From NCBI GenBank assembly GCA_039026235.1, contig JBCCMQ010000007.1, forward strand, positions 62,001 to 126,000: 64,000 nt of DNA. The letters run 5' to 3'. The notes under the pieces were generated by a model. It did not search any database. It was not told where the DNA came from and saw only the letters and a list, made by a program, of their open reading frames with translations. Shown in pieces: positions 52,254 to 60,607 of this stretch. A program made the translations under genes and the position numbers. The stretch's first letter is position 1, and every line of letters starts with the position of its first letter. The DNA is from JBCCMQ01 sp039026235 (GTDB taxonomy: Bacteria; Pseudomonadota; Alphaproteobacteria; Rhodobacterales; Rhodobacteraceae).

Positions 52254-52748
52254 CTAGCCGCTTTGCGTCGCGATGCATTCGCGTGTCTTTGCAATGGCAG
52301 CGCCGATACCGGAGACGTCGACGGTGTACTGGTTTTCTTCACCAGGAAACATAGTGAGATCAGATTGGTCGGACAGCGCTTCGGCGAATGCCGGATTGGC
52401 CGTATAGACGACACCGCCATCATACTGGGCTTGTCTGTTTCCGATGCTGTAGCCTTCGTAGTTTGTACCATCTATCTGGAACACGATACGATTTGCATCA
52501 TTCGTTTCAATGCCGACATCTTCGTTTGCATAAAGCGCCAGGAAACCAAACTCATCGCCTTGCTTTGGCTGGCCTAGCTGAAACACCCAACCGTCGGGCT
52601 GAACACGCTCGGCAAAACAGCCAAGGGTGGCGTTGTTTACATAAACCGTCCATCCGGATTCGATGGCATAACGGGTCGCTTGTGCCGAGGCACTGGTGGC
52701 CCCAATCGCGGCAACGACCGTCAGAACGGCAACATTTCTTGCGAACAT
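52254..52748 (-). CDS. Secreted protein of unknown function
   Basis: A 164-residue protein with a signal peptide (MFARNVAVLTVVAAIGATSASA). The mature domain contains GWTVYVNNATLGCFAERV, GDEFGFLALYANEDVGI, VFQIDGTNYEGYSIGNRQ and a final TRECIATQ. Two Cys may form a disulfide. It recalls periplasmic invasion-associated-locus-B-like folds, but I cannot assign it. GGGAGA precedes the ATG. Confidence 0.8.
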   Translation of the reverse strand: MFARNVAVLTVVAAIGATSASAQATRYAIESGWTVYVNNATLGCFAERVQPDGWVFQLGQPKQGDEFGFLALYANEDVGIETNDANRIVFQIDGTNYEGYSIGNRQAQYDGGVVYTANPAFAEALSDQSDLTMFPGEENQYTVDVSGIGAAIAKTRECIATQSG

Positions 52749-53050
52749 TACTTTTCTCCCTGTCGATTTTTGTGCGAACTGCGACCAGGCATTTTTGAAT
52801 ACCGGTCGCCACATAAAAAGAGCACGATTCAATGCCCTCGTCTAACGAAAGTTTTGTGCAGGAATGCGCCCCATGCGCGAGGTTGCACCCGTAAACTGCC
52901 CATATTCATGGGTTTTTAGTGTTGCAGGCGTACGACCCGGAAGCTGTATCAATCTAGTCTCAGGATGACTGCGACGCGTTTTTTCCGGATGTGCTTTCCA
53001 CTTCGTCTGAGGTAGCATATGTGAAGAGAACACTACCAAATCGAGGCGAC
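52749..53050. other. Divergent intergenic region
   Basis: About 300 bp between two divergent genes. It should hold both promoters, but I cannot place a convincing one. The aminotransferase frame stays open back to 52991. Confidence 0.4.
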
Positions 53051-54241
53051 ATGGCAGACGCACCTAACACCTACGACGCCGAGCCAATTCCAGAAGCTGC
53101 CCGGGAAGAAATCGACAGACTACTGAATTCAGGGGATCTTTTCCGGTACACTGCACCAGAAAATGCGCCGGTCTCTCTTCTAGAAGCGGAATTTGCCGAG
53201 GTTATGGGCACGCGTTTCGCCCTTGCCGTCTCAAGCTGCTCAGCTGCGATTTTCCTGTCACTGCGGGCCCTCGGACTGCCCGAGGGTGCGAAAGTTGCGA
53301 TCCCCGCGTTCACCTTTGCCGCCGTTCCATCAGCAATTGTACACGCAGGATTGACACCTGTGCTGTCGGAAGTCGATGACAGCCTTAGGCTGAATATCGC
53401 CGACTTCGAAACGAAGCTGGATCAGGGCGTTTCGGCAGTTCTGATCAGCCACATGCGCGGCCACACATCCGACATGGATGCGATTATGCGACTTGCGGCA
53501 GCGCGCGACCTACCTGTCATCGAAGATGCTGCACATTCTTTGGGCACATTGTGGGACGGCAGGACCGTCGGAACGATCGGCAGCATGGGCTGTTTTTCGT
53601 TTCAGTCCTACAAGCTGGTCAATGCGGGCGAAGGTGGCATCCTGATTACCGACGATGAGGATTTGATTGCCAAGGCTGTGATCATGTCCGGTGCCTACGA
53701 GCATAACTGGAAAAAGCACGCCACGATCGCACGCCGGTGCGAGCACTGGCAGAACCGCCTGCCGCTTTATAACATGCGCATGAACAATCTTTCCGCTGCT
53801 GTGATCCGACCCCAGCTTCCGTTTATCGAAAAAAGGGTCAGCGACGGACGGCGAAACCACGACTATGTCGCAGCCGCGTTGAACGCGTCACCGTGGATGC
53901 ACGTGCCACCGCCGCTAGAGAAAGAACTGCGCGCTCCGGATTCGATCCAGTTCCTTCTTGAAGGCATGACCGAAGATGAAATCAAGTCTTTCGCTTTGGC
54001 GGCGAAGAAGCGGGGTGTGTCGGTTCAGGTCTTCGGAATGTCGCAGAACAATGCGCGGGCTTTCTGGAATTGGCAGTTTCTTGGCGACGTCCCCGAACTA
54101 GAGCTAACCCGGAACATGCTGATGAGGACGTGCGATGTACGTCTTCCGGCGCGGTTGACCAGATCGGAGCTCGACTTCGTTGCCGCTGCGCTGTGCGGCG
54201 CCGCAACTGACGTCAAAGGACCTTCGCAGGCGGTGGCTTAG
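53051..54241 (+). CDS. DegT/DnrJ/EryC1/StrS-family aminotransferase
   Basis: A 396-residue PLP enzyme. The Schiff-base Lys is in SFQSYKLVNAGEGGILITDD, near residue 194, and the PLP phosphate contacts are in ALAVSSCSAAIFLSLRALG. VIEDAAHSLGTLWDGR carries the pyridine-N Asp. The family transaminates nucleotide-linked sugars or related keto compounds. No sugar-nucleotide or polysaccharide genes are next to it, so the substrate is open. GAGGCGAC precedes the ATG. Confidence 0.88.
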   Translation: MADAPNTYDAEPIPEAAREEIDRLLNSGDLFRYTAPENAPVSLLEAEFAEVMGTRFALAVSSCSAAIFLSLRALGLPEGAKVAIPAFTFAAVPSAIVHAGLTPVLSEVDDSLRLNIADFETKLDQGVSAVLISHMRGHTSDMDAIMRLAAARDLPVIEDAAHSLGTLWDGRTVGTIGSMGCFSFQSYKLVNAGEGGILITDDEDLIAKAVIMSGAYEHNWKKHATIARRCEHWQNRLPLYNMRMNNLSAAVIRPQLPFIEKRVSDGRRNHDYVAAALNASPWMHVPPPLEKELRAPDSIQFLLEGMTEDEIKSFALAAKKRGVSVQVFGMSQNNARAFWNWQFLGDVPELELTRNMLMRTCDVRLPARLTRSELDFVAAALCGAATDVKGPSQAVA

Positions 54242-54268
54242 CGCCGCCGCCGGCGGCTGCCCAAGCTG

Positions 54269-54823
54269 CTATTTCTTGATCTTTTCCAGTTGCGACTGAA
54301 GCTCGCTAAGTTGCTTACGTATTGAGTCCAGATCGTCTGAAGCTGCCGGTTCTTCAGAAGATGGCTGGGTACTCCATGGCCCGGCCATACCTCCAGTCAT
54401 CGCCTTGACGAAAGCCTGCTGTTGGGCCCGCATCGCCTCAAAGCCCGGCATGGCCGCCATCGGGTTTGGCATTGCCGCCATATTCTCAAGCATCTTGGAT
54501 TGGCCGTCGCGTAGCATCTCGAAGGATGCCGCAAGAAACTGCGGCACAACGCTTTGGGCTTGGGTCGAATAGCTTCTAACTAGATCCGTCAGGACATTGA
54601 TCGGCAGGACGTTTTCGCCCCGGCTTTCATGTTCAGCGATGATCTGAAGAAGGTATTGCCGGGTAAGATCGTCGCCGCTTTTCAGATCCACGATCTGGAC
54701 GTCGCGGCCTGCGCGGATGAACCCGGCGATATCTTCAAGCGTCACATAATCGCTGGTCTCGGTATTGTAGAGGCGCCGGCTAGCGTATCTTTTGATCAGC
54801 AGCGTATTTTGGTCGTCGGCCAC
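54269..54823 (-). CDS. phaR: Polyhydroxyalkanoate synthesis repressor PhaR
   Basis: A 184-residue transcription regulator that senses PHA granules and represses phasin and its own gene. The N-terminal DNA-binding domain is seen in LLIKRYASRRLYNTETSDYV, and TLEDIAGFIRAGRDVQIVDL and GDDLTRQYLLQIIAEHESRG are the PHB_acc regions. The C-terminus is Met/Ala/Pro-rich with a final coiled coil. The start is a GTG with AAGGAA 7 bases before it. A near-palindromic PhaR-type site lies just upstream. Confidence 0.95.
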   Translation of the reverse strand: MADDQNTLLIKRYASRRLYNTETSDYVTLEDIAGFIRAGRDVQIVDLKSGDDLTRQYLLQIIAEHESRGENVLPINVLTDLVRSYSTQAQSVVPQFLAASFEMLRDGQSKMLENMAAMPNPMAAMPGFEAMRAQQQAFVKAMTGGMAGPWSTQPSSEEPAASDDLDSIRKQLSELQSQLEKIKK

Positions 54824-54836
54824 GTGCAGCTTCCTT

Positions 54837-54847
54837 TTGCAGTGCAG
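54837..54847. promoter_or_regulatory. Near-match PhaR-type palindrome before phaR
   Basis: TTGCAGTGCAG has one mismatch to CTGC-N3-GCAG. It lies 14 bp before the phaR start, consistent with autoregulation. Confidence 0.45.
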
Positions 54848-54873
54848 CGGACCTTAAGACAGCCAATCGGAAA

Positions 54874-54905
54874 ACAAAAGCAAAAGGGCGAGCCGAGGCT
54901 CGCCC
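54874..54905 (-). terminator. Rho-independent terminator of phaP
   Basis: Stem GGGCGAGC / GCTCGCCC with a 4-base loop. On the minus strand it is followed by TTTTGCTTTTGTTTT, a strong U-rich tract. It lies about 52 bp after the phaP stop. Confidence 0.88.
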
Positions 54906-54956
54906 GTATCAGGTCACCGCGCCAGGGAGGACGGCGCAAGCCCGATAAATGCGATG

Positions 54957-55400
54957 TTACTTCGCTGAGGCCTTTTTGGCGGCGGCGGTTACTTCTGCGG
55001 TTGCTTTTTTAACCGCGGCAGTCGCATCTTCGCTCATGTCTTTGCCAGCTGCCAAGAGAAGTTCAACGGTTTCCATTTGAACTTTCTTCGCAATTTCAGC
55101 GAAGGCTGCCATCTTTTCAGCGGCGACTTCGGCTTGAGCCGAGGCAAAGTCTGTCATTGCCTTGGTGTAGTCTGCCGGGTCTTCTTTAGCTTGGGATACG
55201 GAACCGATTTTCGACAGTGTCGCCTTGGTCCAATCCGAAGAAACCTCGGTTGACTTTTCGGCGGCTTCCAGAGCAACAGCCGACATCTTTTCGCCCAGGG
55301 CGGCCTGAGTCTTAAAGGCATCCTGAAGGGCACTCATGTCGACCGGGAAAGCTCCCATAAAGTCGTTGAACGCTTTCGTGTAATCTTGTGCTTTCGCCAT
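54957..55400 (-). CDS. phaP: Phasin
   Basis: A 147-residue PHA-granule coat protein of the phasin_2 type. It is nearly all amphipathic helix, rich in Ala, Lys and Glu: YTKAFNDFMGAFPVDMSALQ, EKMSAVALEAAEKSTEVS and a Lys/Ala repeat tail (AAVKKATAEVTAAAKKASAK). It coats polyhydroxybutyrate granules and sets their size. Two exact PhaR-type sites lie upstream, and phaC and phaR flank it. Confidence 0.93.
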   Translation of the reverse strand: MAKAQDYTKAFNDFMGAFPVDMSALQDAFKTQAALGEKMSAVALEAAEKSTEVSSDWTKATLSKIGSVSQAKEDPADYTKAMTDFASAQAEVAAEKMAAFAEIAKKVQMETVELLLAAGKDMSEDATAAVKKATAEVTAAAKKASAK

Positions 55401-55479
55401 TTTCTCAATCCTTAGGGTGCGGACAATTTCTGCGGTGGCCCCTGCCTTAGCCGCCTGTCTCGTGCGCCGTATATGAATG

Positions 55480-55490
55480 CTGCGCCGCAG
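55480..55490. promoter_or_regulatory. PhaR-type operator 1 of phaP
   Basis: CTGC-GCC-GCAG within the longer perfect palindrome ATGCTGC-GCC-GCAGCAT (55477-55493). It lies 80 bp before the phaP start. Confidence 0.6.
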
Positions 55491-55506
55491 CATTTCAACC
55501 CTTTTT

Positions 55507-55517
55507 CTGCAGTGCAG
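55507..55517. promoter_or_regulatory. PhaR-type operator 2 of phaP
   Basis: CTGC-AGT-GCAG, flanked by T and A runs, identical to the site before ccr. Its centre is 27 bp from operator 1. Confidence 0.6.
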
Positions 55518-55525
55518 CAAAAAAA

Positions 55526-57319
55526 TTATGCGCTTGGTTTCTTCACAACATATGTGCCCGGTGCCGCGGCCAAGGTCGGAAAATCTGCACTGCCGGGTTG
55601 GCGGGACGGAACCTTATTCCCAGAACGCGATCTTAGCCATTTCTCCCAGCGCGGCCACCAGGATCCGTCGTGTCGGACCGCATTCTCCAACCAATCGTTG
55701 GCGCTGGTCAACTTGGCGTCAGAGGTGTAATGCCCATACTTTTTCTTGCTTGGCGGATTGACGATACCGGCGATGTGGCCGGATTCTGACAAAATGAATG
55801 TCTTCGACCGGCTACCCATCTGACGCACGCCTTCAAAGCTCGTTTTCCACGCAGCGATGTGATCGGTCTCGCATGCAATGGCGCAAACCGGCACTTTGAC
55901 ATCGGCGATCCTAACCGTCGTGCCTAGGACAGTGTAACCTTCGCGCGCCAGTTCATTTGCCTGGCAAAGTGCCCGCAGATATTCGACCGTCATGGTCGCG
56001 GGCAGGTTTGTGCTGTCGCCGTTCCAGTAGAGCAGATCAAATGCGGGTGGCGACTTTCCCAGCAGATAGTTGCGGATCGCCGGGCTGTAGATCAGATCGT
56101 TTGACCTCAGATAAGAGAACGTGCGGCTCATGAAAAGCGAATGCAGAATGCCCTTTTCTTCAGCCTCAGCCGCAATGCCTTCGAGAAAGTCATCGGACAG
56201 AAAAACACCCATCTCGCCCTGGTCTTCAAAGTCGGTAAGCGTGGTAAAAAAAGTCGCCGATTTGATGGTTTTGTCACCGCTCTTTTCAAGCAGACCTAGC
56301 GTCAGCGACAGCATCGTGCCGGCGATGCAATAGCCAATAGCATTGACCTGCTTTTCGCCGGTTATGGCTTTAACGGCATCCAAAACCTCCAGATACCCCT
56401 CGCGCACATAGTCATTGATGCCGACGTCCGCGTACGAGATGTCGGGGTTTACCCAGGACACGACAAAAAGCGTGTAGCCCTGATCAACAATCCACTTGAT
56501 AAGTGAATTTTCGGGACGAAGATCGAGGATATAGAACTTATTGATCCAGGGCGGAAAGATGATCAGCGGTGTCTTCTGCACGGTTTCAGTCGACGGCGCG
56601 TACTGAATAAGCTCTAGCATACGGTTGCGAAAAACGACCGAGCCGGGCGTTGTTGCAAGGTTCTCGCCGACTGCAAAGGCACTTTCGTCACAGAGCGAAA
56701 CCATAAACTCGCCATCGTTGGCTTCGATGTCGCGCACGAGGTTCTCCAGCCCGTCGACCAACGACTGCCCGTCCGTTTCAACAGCGCGGGACAGAGCCTC
56801 GGGGTTGGTGCCCAGAAAATTCGTGGGCGAGAATATATCGATGATCTGCTGCGTGAAGAACTCCACGCGCTGTTTATCCCGTTCCGAGAGCCCTTCAAGG
56901 TCTTGGAACATGCCAGAGATCGCGTCGGACGACAGCAGGTACTGTTGTTTAATGTAGTTGAAGTAGGGATGACTGTCCCAAAGCGGGTTGGCAAAACGCC
57001 GGTCCGTCGGTCCAGTGTTTTTGGGCGGCTGCAACCTACCCTCTTTTAGGGCCTGCTGCGCCTCAACGTAGTGGGTAAGTGCCTTGCCCCAGTAACCGAC
57101 CTGGTGCTCGATGATCTTGGCGGGGTTAGCCAAGCTTTCTGCCATATAGGCGGTTGCCGCCTTAACGAATACGTCATGGCCCGGGCCCTGAAGGCTTGGT
57201 CGGACAGATTTTTTCTGTGAGAGCGCGCCAACCAAGCGCTGCGACAACTCTTCAACGCGGGCGAGATTCGCCTGTAGTTTTCCAAGATCATCAGAGGTTT
57301 GGTCTTCGTCGGTTGTCAT
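55526..57319 (-). CDS. phaC: Class I poly(3-hydroxyalkanoate) synthase
   Basis: Polymerises (R)-3-hydroxybutyryl-CoA into storage polyester. The 597 residues hold the PhaC N-terminal domain (FANPLWDSHPYFNYIKQQYL) and the alpha/beta-hydrolase core with the catalytic Cys in the lipase-like box NAIGYCIAGTM, the Asp region CETDHIAAWKT, and the His in SGHIAGIVNPPSKKKYG. The size and lack of a PhaE subunit mark class I. It is divergent from phaZ and followed by phaP. Confidence 0.96.
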   Translation of the reverse strand: MTTDEDQTSDDLGKLQANLARVEELSQRLVGALSQKKSVRPSLQGPGHDVFVKAATAYMAESLANPAKIIEHQVGYWGKALTHYVEAQQALKEGRLQPPKNTGPTDRRFANPLWDSHPYFNYIKQQYLLSSDAISGMFQDLEGLSERDKQRVEFFTQQIIDIFSPTNFLGTNPEALSRAVETDGQSLVDGLENLVRDIEANDGEFMVSLCDESAFAVGENLATTPGSVVFRNRMLELIQYAPSTETVQKTPLIIFPPWINKFYILDLRPENSLIKWIVDQGYTLFVVSWVNPDISYADVGINDYVREGYLEVLDAVKAITGEKQVNAIGYCIAGTMLSLTLGLLEKSGDKTIKSATFFTTLTDFEDQGEMGVFLSDDFLEGIAAEAEEKGILHSLFMSRTFSYLRSNDLIYSPAIRNYLLGKSPPAFDLLYWNGDSTNLPATMTVEYLRALCQANELAREGYTVLGTTVRIADVKVPVCAIACETDHIAAWKTSFEGVRQMGSRSKTFILSESGHIAGIVNPPSKKKYGHYTSDAKLTSANDWLENAVRHDGSWWPRWEKWLRSRSGNKVPSRQPGSADFPTLAAAPGTYVVKKPSA

Positions 57320-57343
57320 TGATCCCTCATTGATCTAGAGTCT

Positions 57344-57355
57344 TTGCACTTGCAG
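57344..57355. promoter_or_regulatory. Weak PhaR-like dyad between phaC and phaZ
   Basis: TTGC-ACTT-GCAG, a looser match (4-base spacer) to the phaP sites. A perfect 12-bp palindrome TGCTCCGGAGCA also lies in this divergent promoter region at 57405-57416. Confidence 0.3.
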
Positions 57356-57440
57356 CATAAACTCGTCCGCGCCACGTGGGAGGCGGTTCCGCAAGGCGGT
57401 GTTTTGCTCCGGAGCAGGTTTAGCATAAGGAGTGTGCGCT

Positions 57441-58712
57441 TTGCGGTACATGTTAACCTACGATCTCCTCGAAACGGCGCGGGTCACCAACCAACTATTG
57501 GGCTCAACTGCATCGGCGATCGGATCATATCCGATCACGGGCCTTGTTCCGAATCCCTTCTTTCAAGTGATTCAGGCTTGGGGGCAAGTCACCGAACGCA
57601 GTTTCGCGCGCATGGTCACCAAGCCGGGCTGGTCGATCCAAAGCGTGGTCGGCGAAGACGGCCGTGACCACGTTGTCAGTGTCGAAAAGCTGGTCACGCG
57701 CCCGTTTGGCGATCTTATCCATTTCAGCGTCCAGGGCAGAAAGCCCATGCGGCGGCGCATCCTTCTGGTTGCTCCGATGTCGGGCCACTATGCAACGCTG
57801 CTTCGGTCGACCGTTGCAAGCCTGTTGCCGGATGCCGAGGTTTTCGTAACCGACTGGCACAATGCCCGCGACATTCCCGTGTCGGAAGGCAAGTTCGATA
57901 TCGAAGACTACACCGTCTATCTCTCGGACTTCATCGAACATTTGGGTCCCGACACGCATGTTATTGCGGTTTGCCAGCCGGCACCCCTTGCCCTAGCCGC
58001 AACGGCCTATCTCGCCGATGTGAAACCTGATGCCCAACCACGCAGCCTGACCCTGATAGGCGGCCCGATCGATCCGGATGCGAACCCGACAGATGTGACC
58101 GACTTCGGGCGGCGCATGACCATGGGCCAATTGGAAGAGCTGGTGATCCAAAGGGTCGGCTTTAAGTACGCTGGCGTCGGACGGATGGTCTATCCGGGCC
58201 TTCTGCAACTCGCATCTTTCATGTCGATGAATGCCGAAACGCACAGTAAGGCATTCTCGGACCAGATCATCCGGGTCGCCAAGGGCGAGGCGAACGATCA
58301 TGACCGCCACAATCGCTTTTATGATGAGTATCTGTCCGTGATGGACATGACTGCAGAGTTCTATCTGTCCACGGTCGAGCGCATCTTCAAAAGGCGCGAG
58401 ATTGCCCAAAACAAGTTTGTCGTGGACGGTCGGGAAGTCGATATCGGAAACATCACCACAGTCGCGGTAAAAACCGTCGAAGGCATGAACGACGATATCA
58501 GCGCACCCGGACAGTGCATAGCGGCACTGGAACTTCTGACGGGCCTGTCCGACGACAAAAAAGCCAGCCACGTCGAACCCTTGGCAGGGCACTATGGGAT
58601 CTTTGCGGGCAAGTCATGGCGAAACAACATCAGACCGCTGGTGCTTGATTTCATCGACCAGAACAGCCCGAAACCGCGACGGTCGGCGGCCAACAAGAAC
58701 GTGGCCGCCTGA
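57441..58712 (+). CDS. phaZ: Intracellular polyhydroxyalkanoate depolymerase
   Basis: Mobilises stored PHB. The 423-residue protein has a catalytic Cys in place of the lipase Ser (HVIAVCQPAP, Cys178), as in intracellular PhaZ1 enzymes, and the motifs LLVAPMSGHYATLLRST, VFVTDWHNARDIPVSEG and GHYGIFAGKSWRNNIRPL with the catalytic His. The TTG start is chosen because AGGAG lies 8 bases before it. The GTG at 57432 overlaps that Shine-Dalgarno sequence, and the ATG at 57450 is the alternative. Confidence 0.92.
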   Translation: MRYMLTYDLLETARVTNQLLGSTASAIGSYPITGLVPNPFFQVIQAWGQVTERSFARMVTKPGWSIQSVVGEDGRDHVVSVEKLVTRPFGDLIHFSVQGRKPMRRRILLVAPMSGHYATLLRSTVASLLPDAEVFVTDWHNARDIPVSEGKFDIEDYTVYLSDFIEHLGPDTHVIAVCQPAPLALAATAYLADVKPDAQPRSLTLIGGPIDPDANPTDVTDFGRRMTMGQLEELVIQRVGFKYAGVGRMVYPGLLQLASFMSMNAETHSKAFSDQIIRVAKGEANDHDRHNRFYDEYLSVMDMTAEFYLSTVERIFKRREIAQNKFVVDGREVDIGNITTVAVKTVEGMNDDISAPGQCIAALELLTGLSDDKKASHVEPLAGHYGIFAGKSWRNNIRPLVLDFIDQNSPKPRRSAANKNVAA

Positions 58713-58740
58713 GACGTTAGCACGCGCGCCGGTTCTGCCT

Positions 58741-59871
58741 TTAGATCCGTCTGCCCGCGCGCGCTGCGCCTTCGGAAAGTGCGCCCAGCTTGGCGAATGC
58801 TATGTCCGGATCGACGGCCCCAAAGCCTGCGAAGGTCCCAAAGCCGCAGTCAGATCCGGCGATGACCCGGTCTGGGCCCACAATAGCTGTGAATTTTTCG
58901 ATGCGCTCGGCCACCACATCAGGATGTTCAACGAAGTTGGTGGTTGAGTCTACCACACCCGGCACAAGGATCTTGTCGTCCGGGATATCACCCCGCCGGT
59001 CCTGGAATACCCGCCATTCATGGGCATGCCTTGGGTTCGACGTCTCGAAAAGCAAATAACGCGCATTGGTCGACATGAGGACATCGAATACTTTTTCCAT
59101 GCCAATGTCACAAACATGCGGTCCTTCATAATTTCCCCAGCAGATGTGCACACGGACACGGGCCGGATCGATACCTGACAATGCATGGTTCAAAGCCTCG
59201 ACATTCCCCGCAGCCAGCTTGACGAATTCTTCGTCGTCCAGATCCTGAAAAAGCATGTGCCGTGACAGCGCCAGGTCGGGACAATCCAGCTGAAGATCGA
59301 GCCCAGCATCCACTATTGTCCGGTATTCTGTGTGCATCGCATCGGCAAGCGCCGCCAGATACGCCTCGCGGTTCGGGTAGTATTTGTTGGGAAGGAACAA
59401 CGAGATGACACCGGGGGACGCGGCATTCATGAAACCACGGGATGCTCCATGGGCCGCCATGCCAGCCTTCAGGTTCCGAATATCCTTGTTCAAATCCTCC
59501 TGACCCTGCGATTTTACCTCACCCACACACATGGGACGTGCGTACGTGGGTGTGCCGCCATCGTCTTTCAGACGCTCAAGAAACCCTGGGAACATCTTCA
59601 GATCGGCAGGCGCGTTGCGGGGGCTGTCTCCGTCAAACCCCGTGTAGCGATCCTTTACATAGGTCGCATACGAGATTTTTGATGTCTCTCCGTCGCTTAC
59701 AATGTCGATCCCGGCCTCAACCTGGCGGCGCACCACATCCGATGCGGCCTCGCCCATCGTGGTGTCGAATTCGGTGGGGTCGTAAGGCGTGCCATGCTCG
59801 CGAGCAAAGATAAGGTCCACCACCTTTTGCGTACGCGGCAGGCTGCCCACATGGGTCGTCTGAATCTTCAA
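58741..59871 (-). CDS. Cobalamin-independent methionine-synthase-like methyltransferase (MetE C-terminal type)
   Basis: A 376-residue protein that matches only the C-terminal catalytic half of MetE. The zinc ligands appear as His and Cys in RVHICWGNYEGPH and the late Cys in GSDCGFGTF. Other marks are MKIQTTHVGSLPRT, EAGIDIVSDGETSKISYATY and LDLQLDCPDLALSRH. Such short forms use methyl donors other than methyltetrahydropteroyl-polyglutamate, or act on alkyl-thiols such as coenzyme M. The substrate is unknown. Confidence 0.85.
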   Translation of the reverse strand: MKIQTTHVGSLPRTQKVVDLIFAREHGTPYDPTEFDTTMGEAASDVVRRQVEAGIDIVSDGETSKISYATYVKDRYTGFDGDSPRNAPADLKMFPGFLERLKDDGGTPTYARPMCVGEVKSQGQEDLNKDIRNLKAGMAAHGASRGFMNAASPGVISLFLPNKYYPNREAYLAALADAMHTEYRTIVDAGLDLQLDCPDLALSRHMLFQDLDDEEFVKLAAGNVEALNHALSGIDPARVRVHICWGNYEGPHVCDIGMEKVFDVLMSTNARYLLFETSNPRHAHEWRVFQDRRGDIPDDKILVPGVVDSTTNFVEHPDVVAERIEKFTAIVGPDRVIAGSDCGFGTFAGFGAVDPDIAFAKLGALSEGAARAGRRI

Positions 59872-59941
59872 ATCTGTCCCTCCCTGACTGCGGGCAACAG
59901 TGCCACCGGAAGCGGCACTTCACCAGCCGGAAGCGTATCGA

Positions 59942-60547
59942 TCAGAGCTTTTGGGCCAGAAGAATGGTCCGATGGTTCGCCTCTGGATCTTCAATCACAA
60001 AGCTCAACTCGCGTAGGTTATTTTCCGCAAGTAGATGTCGGTAGGCGTCGGGGCTCAGACTTGCGTGATAAACAGGGGCGCCGTCGACCGTTCCCTCAAC
60101 TTCTCCTGACCTTGGTCCTAACGTCAGCATCAGCACACCGGGCGGACGCAGCAAGTTCGCCATCCGCCGGAAGACGGACGGTTGCTCAGAGGGTGACAAA
60201 TGGAAAAAACTGTCCCATCCGATGATCCCATCAAAGAAGCCGCCCAAAGATAGGCTGCGCATGTCCTGCAAATGCCAAGCGCTTTGGGGAAACCTTTCTT
60301 GGGCAAGCTGAAGCATCGGCTGCGCAAAATCGACGCCGGCCACGTCGTATCCTTGTCGCAAGAACCATCCGGCGATCGGCTCTCCAGCCCCGCAGCCGAG
60401 ATCCAGAACACGACCACCGATGGGCAAGAGGCTTGCGAAACGCCTGAGCCAGGGCAGTTCGACAGTGAGGCTTTTCGGTCTTTGGGCGTCGAATGCCAGC
60501 CCATGTTTCGTATAGACAGCCCGTACCTGGTCGGATCTGGCGATCAT
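59942..60547 (-). CDS. SAM-dependent methyltransferase
   Basis: A 201-residue class I methyltransferase. The SAM loop is GGRVLDLGCGAGEPIAGWFL, followed by DVAGVDFAQPMLQLAQERFP and GIIGWDSFFHLSPSEQPSVF. The substrate is not known. I take the ATG at 60547. A longer frame to 60589 would start at a TTG without a ribosome binding site. It is divergent from the sodium-channel gene and its upstream region is short. Confidence 0.83.
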   Translation of the reverse strand: MIARSDQVRAVYTKHGLAFDAQRPKSLTVELPWLRRFASLLPIGGRVLDLGCGAGEPIAGWFLRQGYDVAGVDFAQPMLQLAQERFPQSAWHLQDMRSLSLGGFFDGIIGWDSFFHLSPSEQPSVFRRMANLLRPPGVLMLTLGPRSGEVEGTVDGAPVYHASLSPDAYRHLLAENNLRELSFVIEDPEANHRTILLAQKL

Positions 60548-60607
60548 GACCTTGAACCACCGGCAGCGGCGGGACAAGTAGCGGTCCAAGGAACAAGAGG
60601 AAACACC

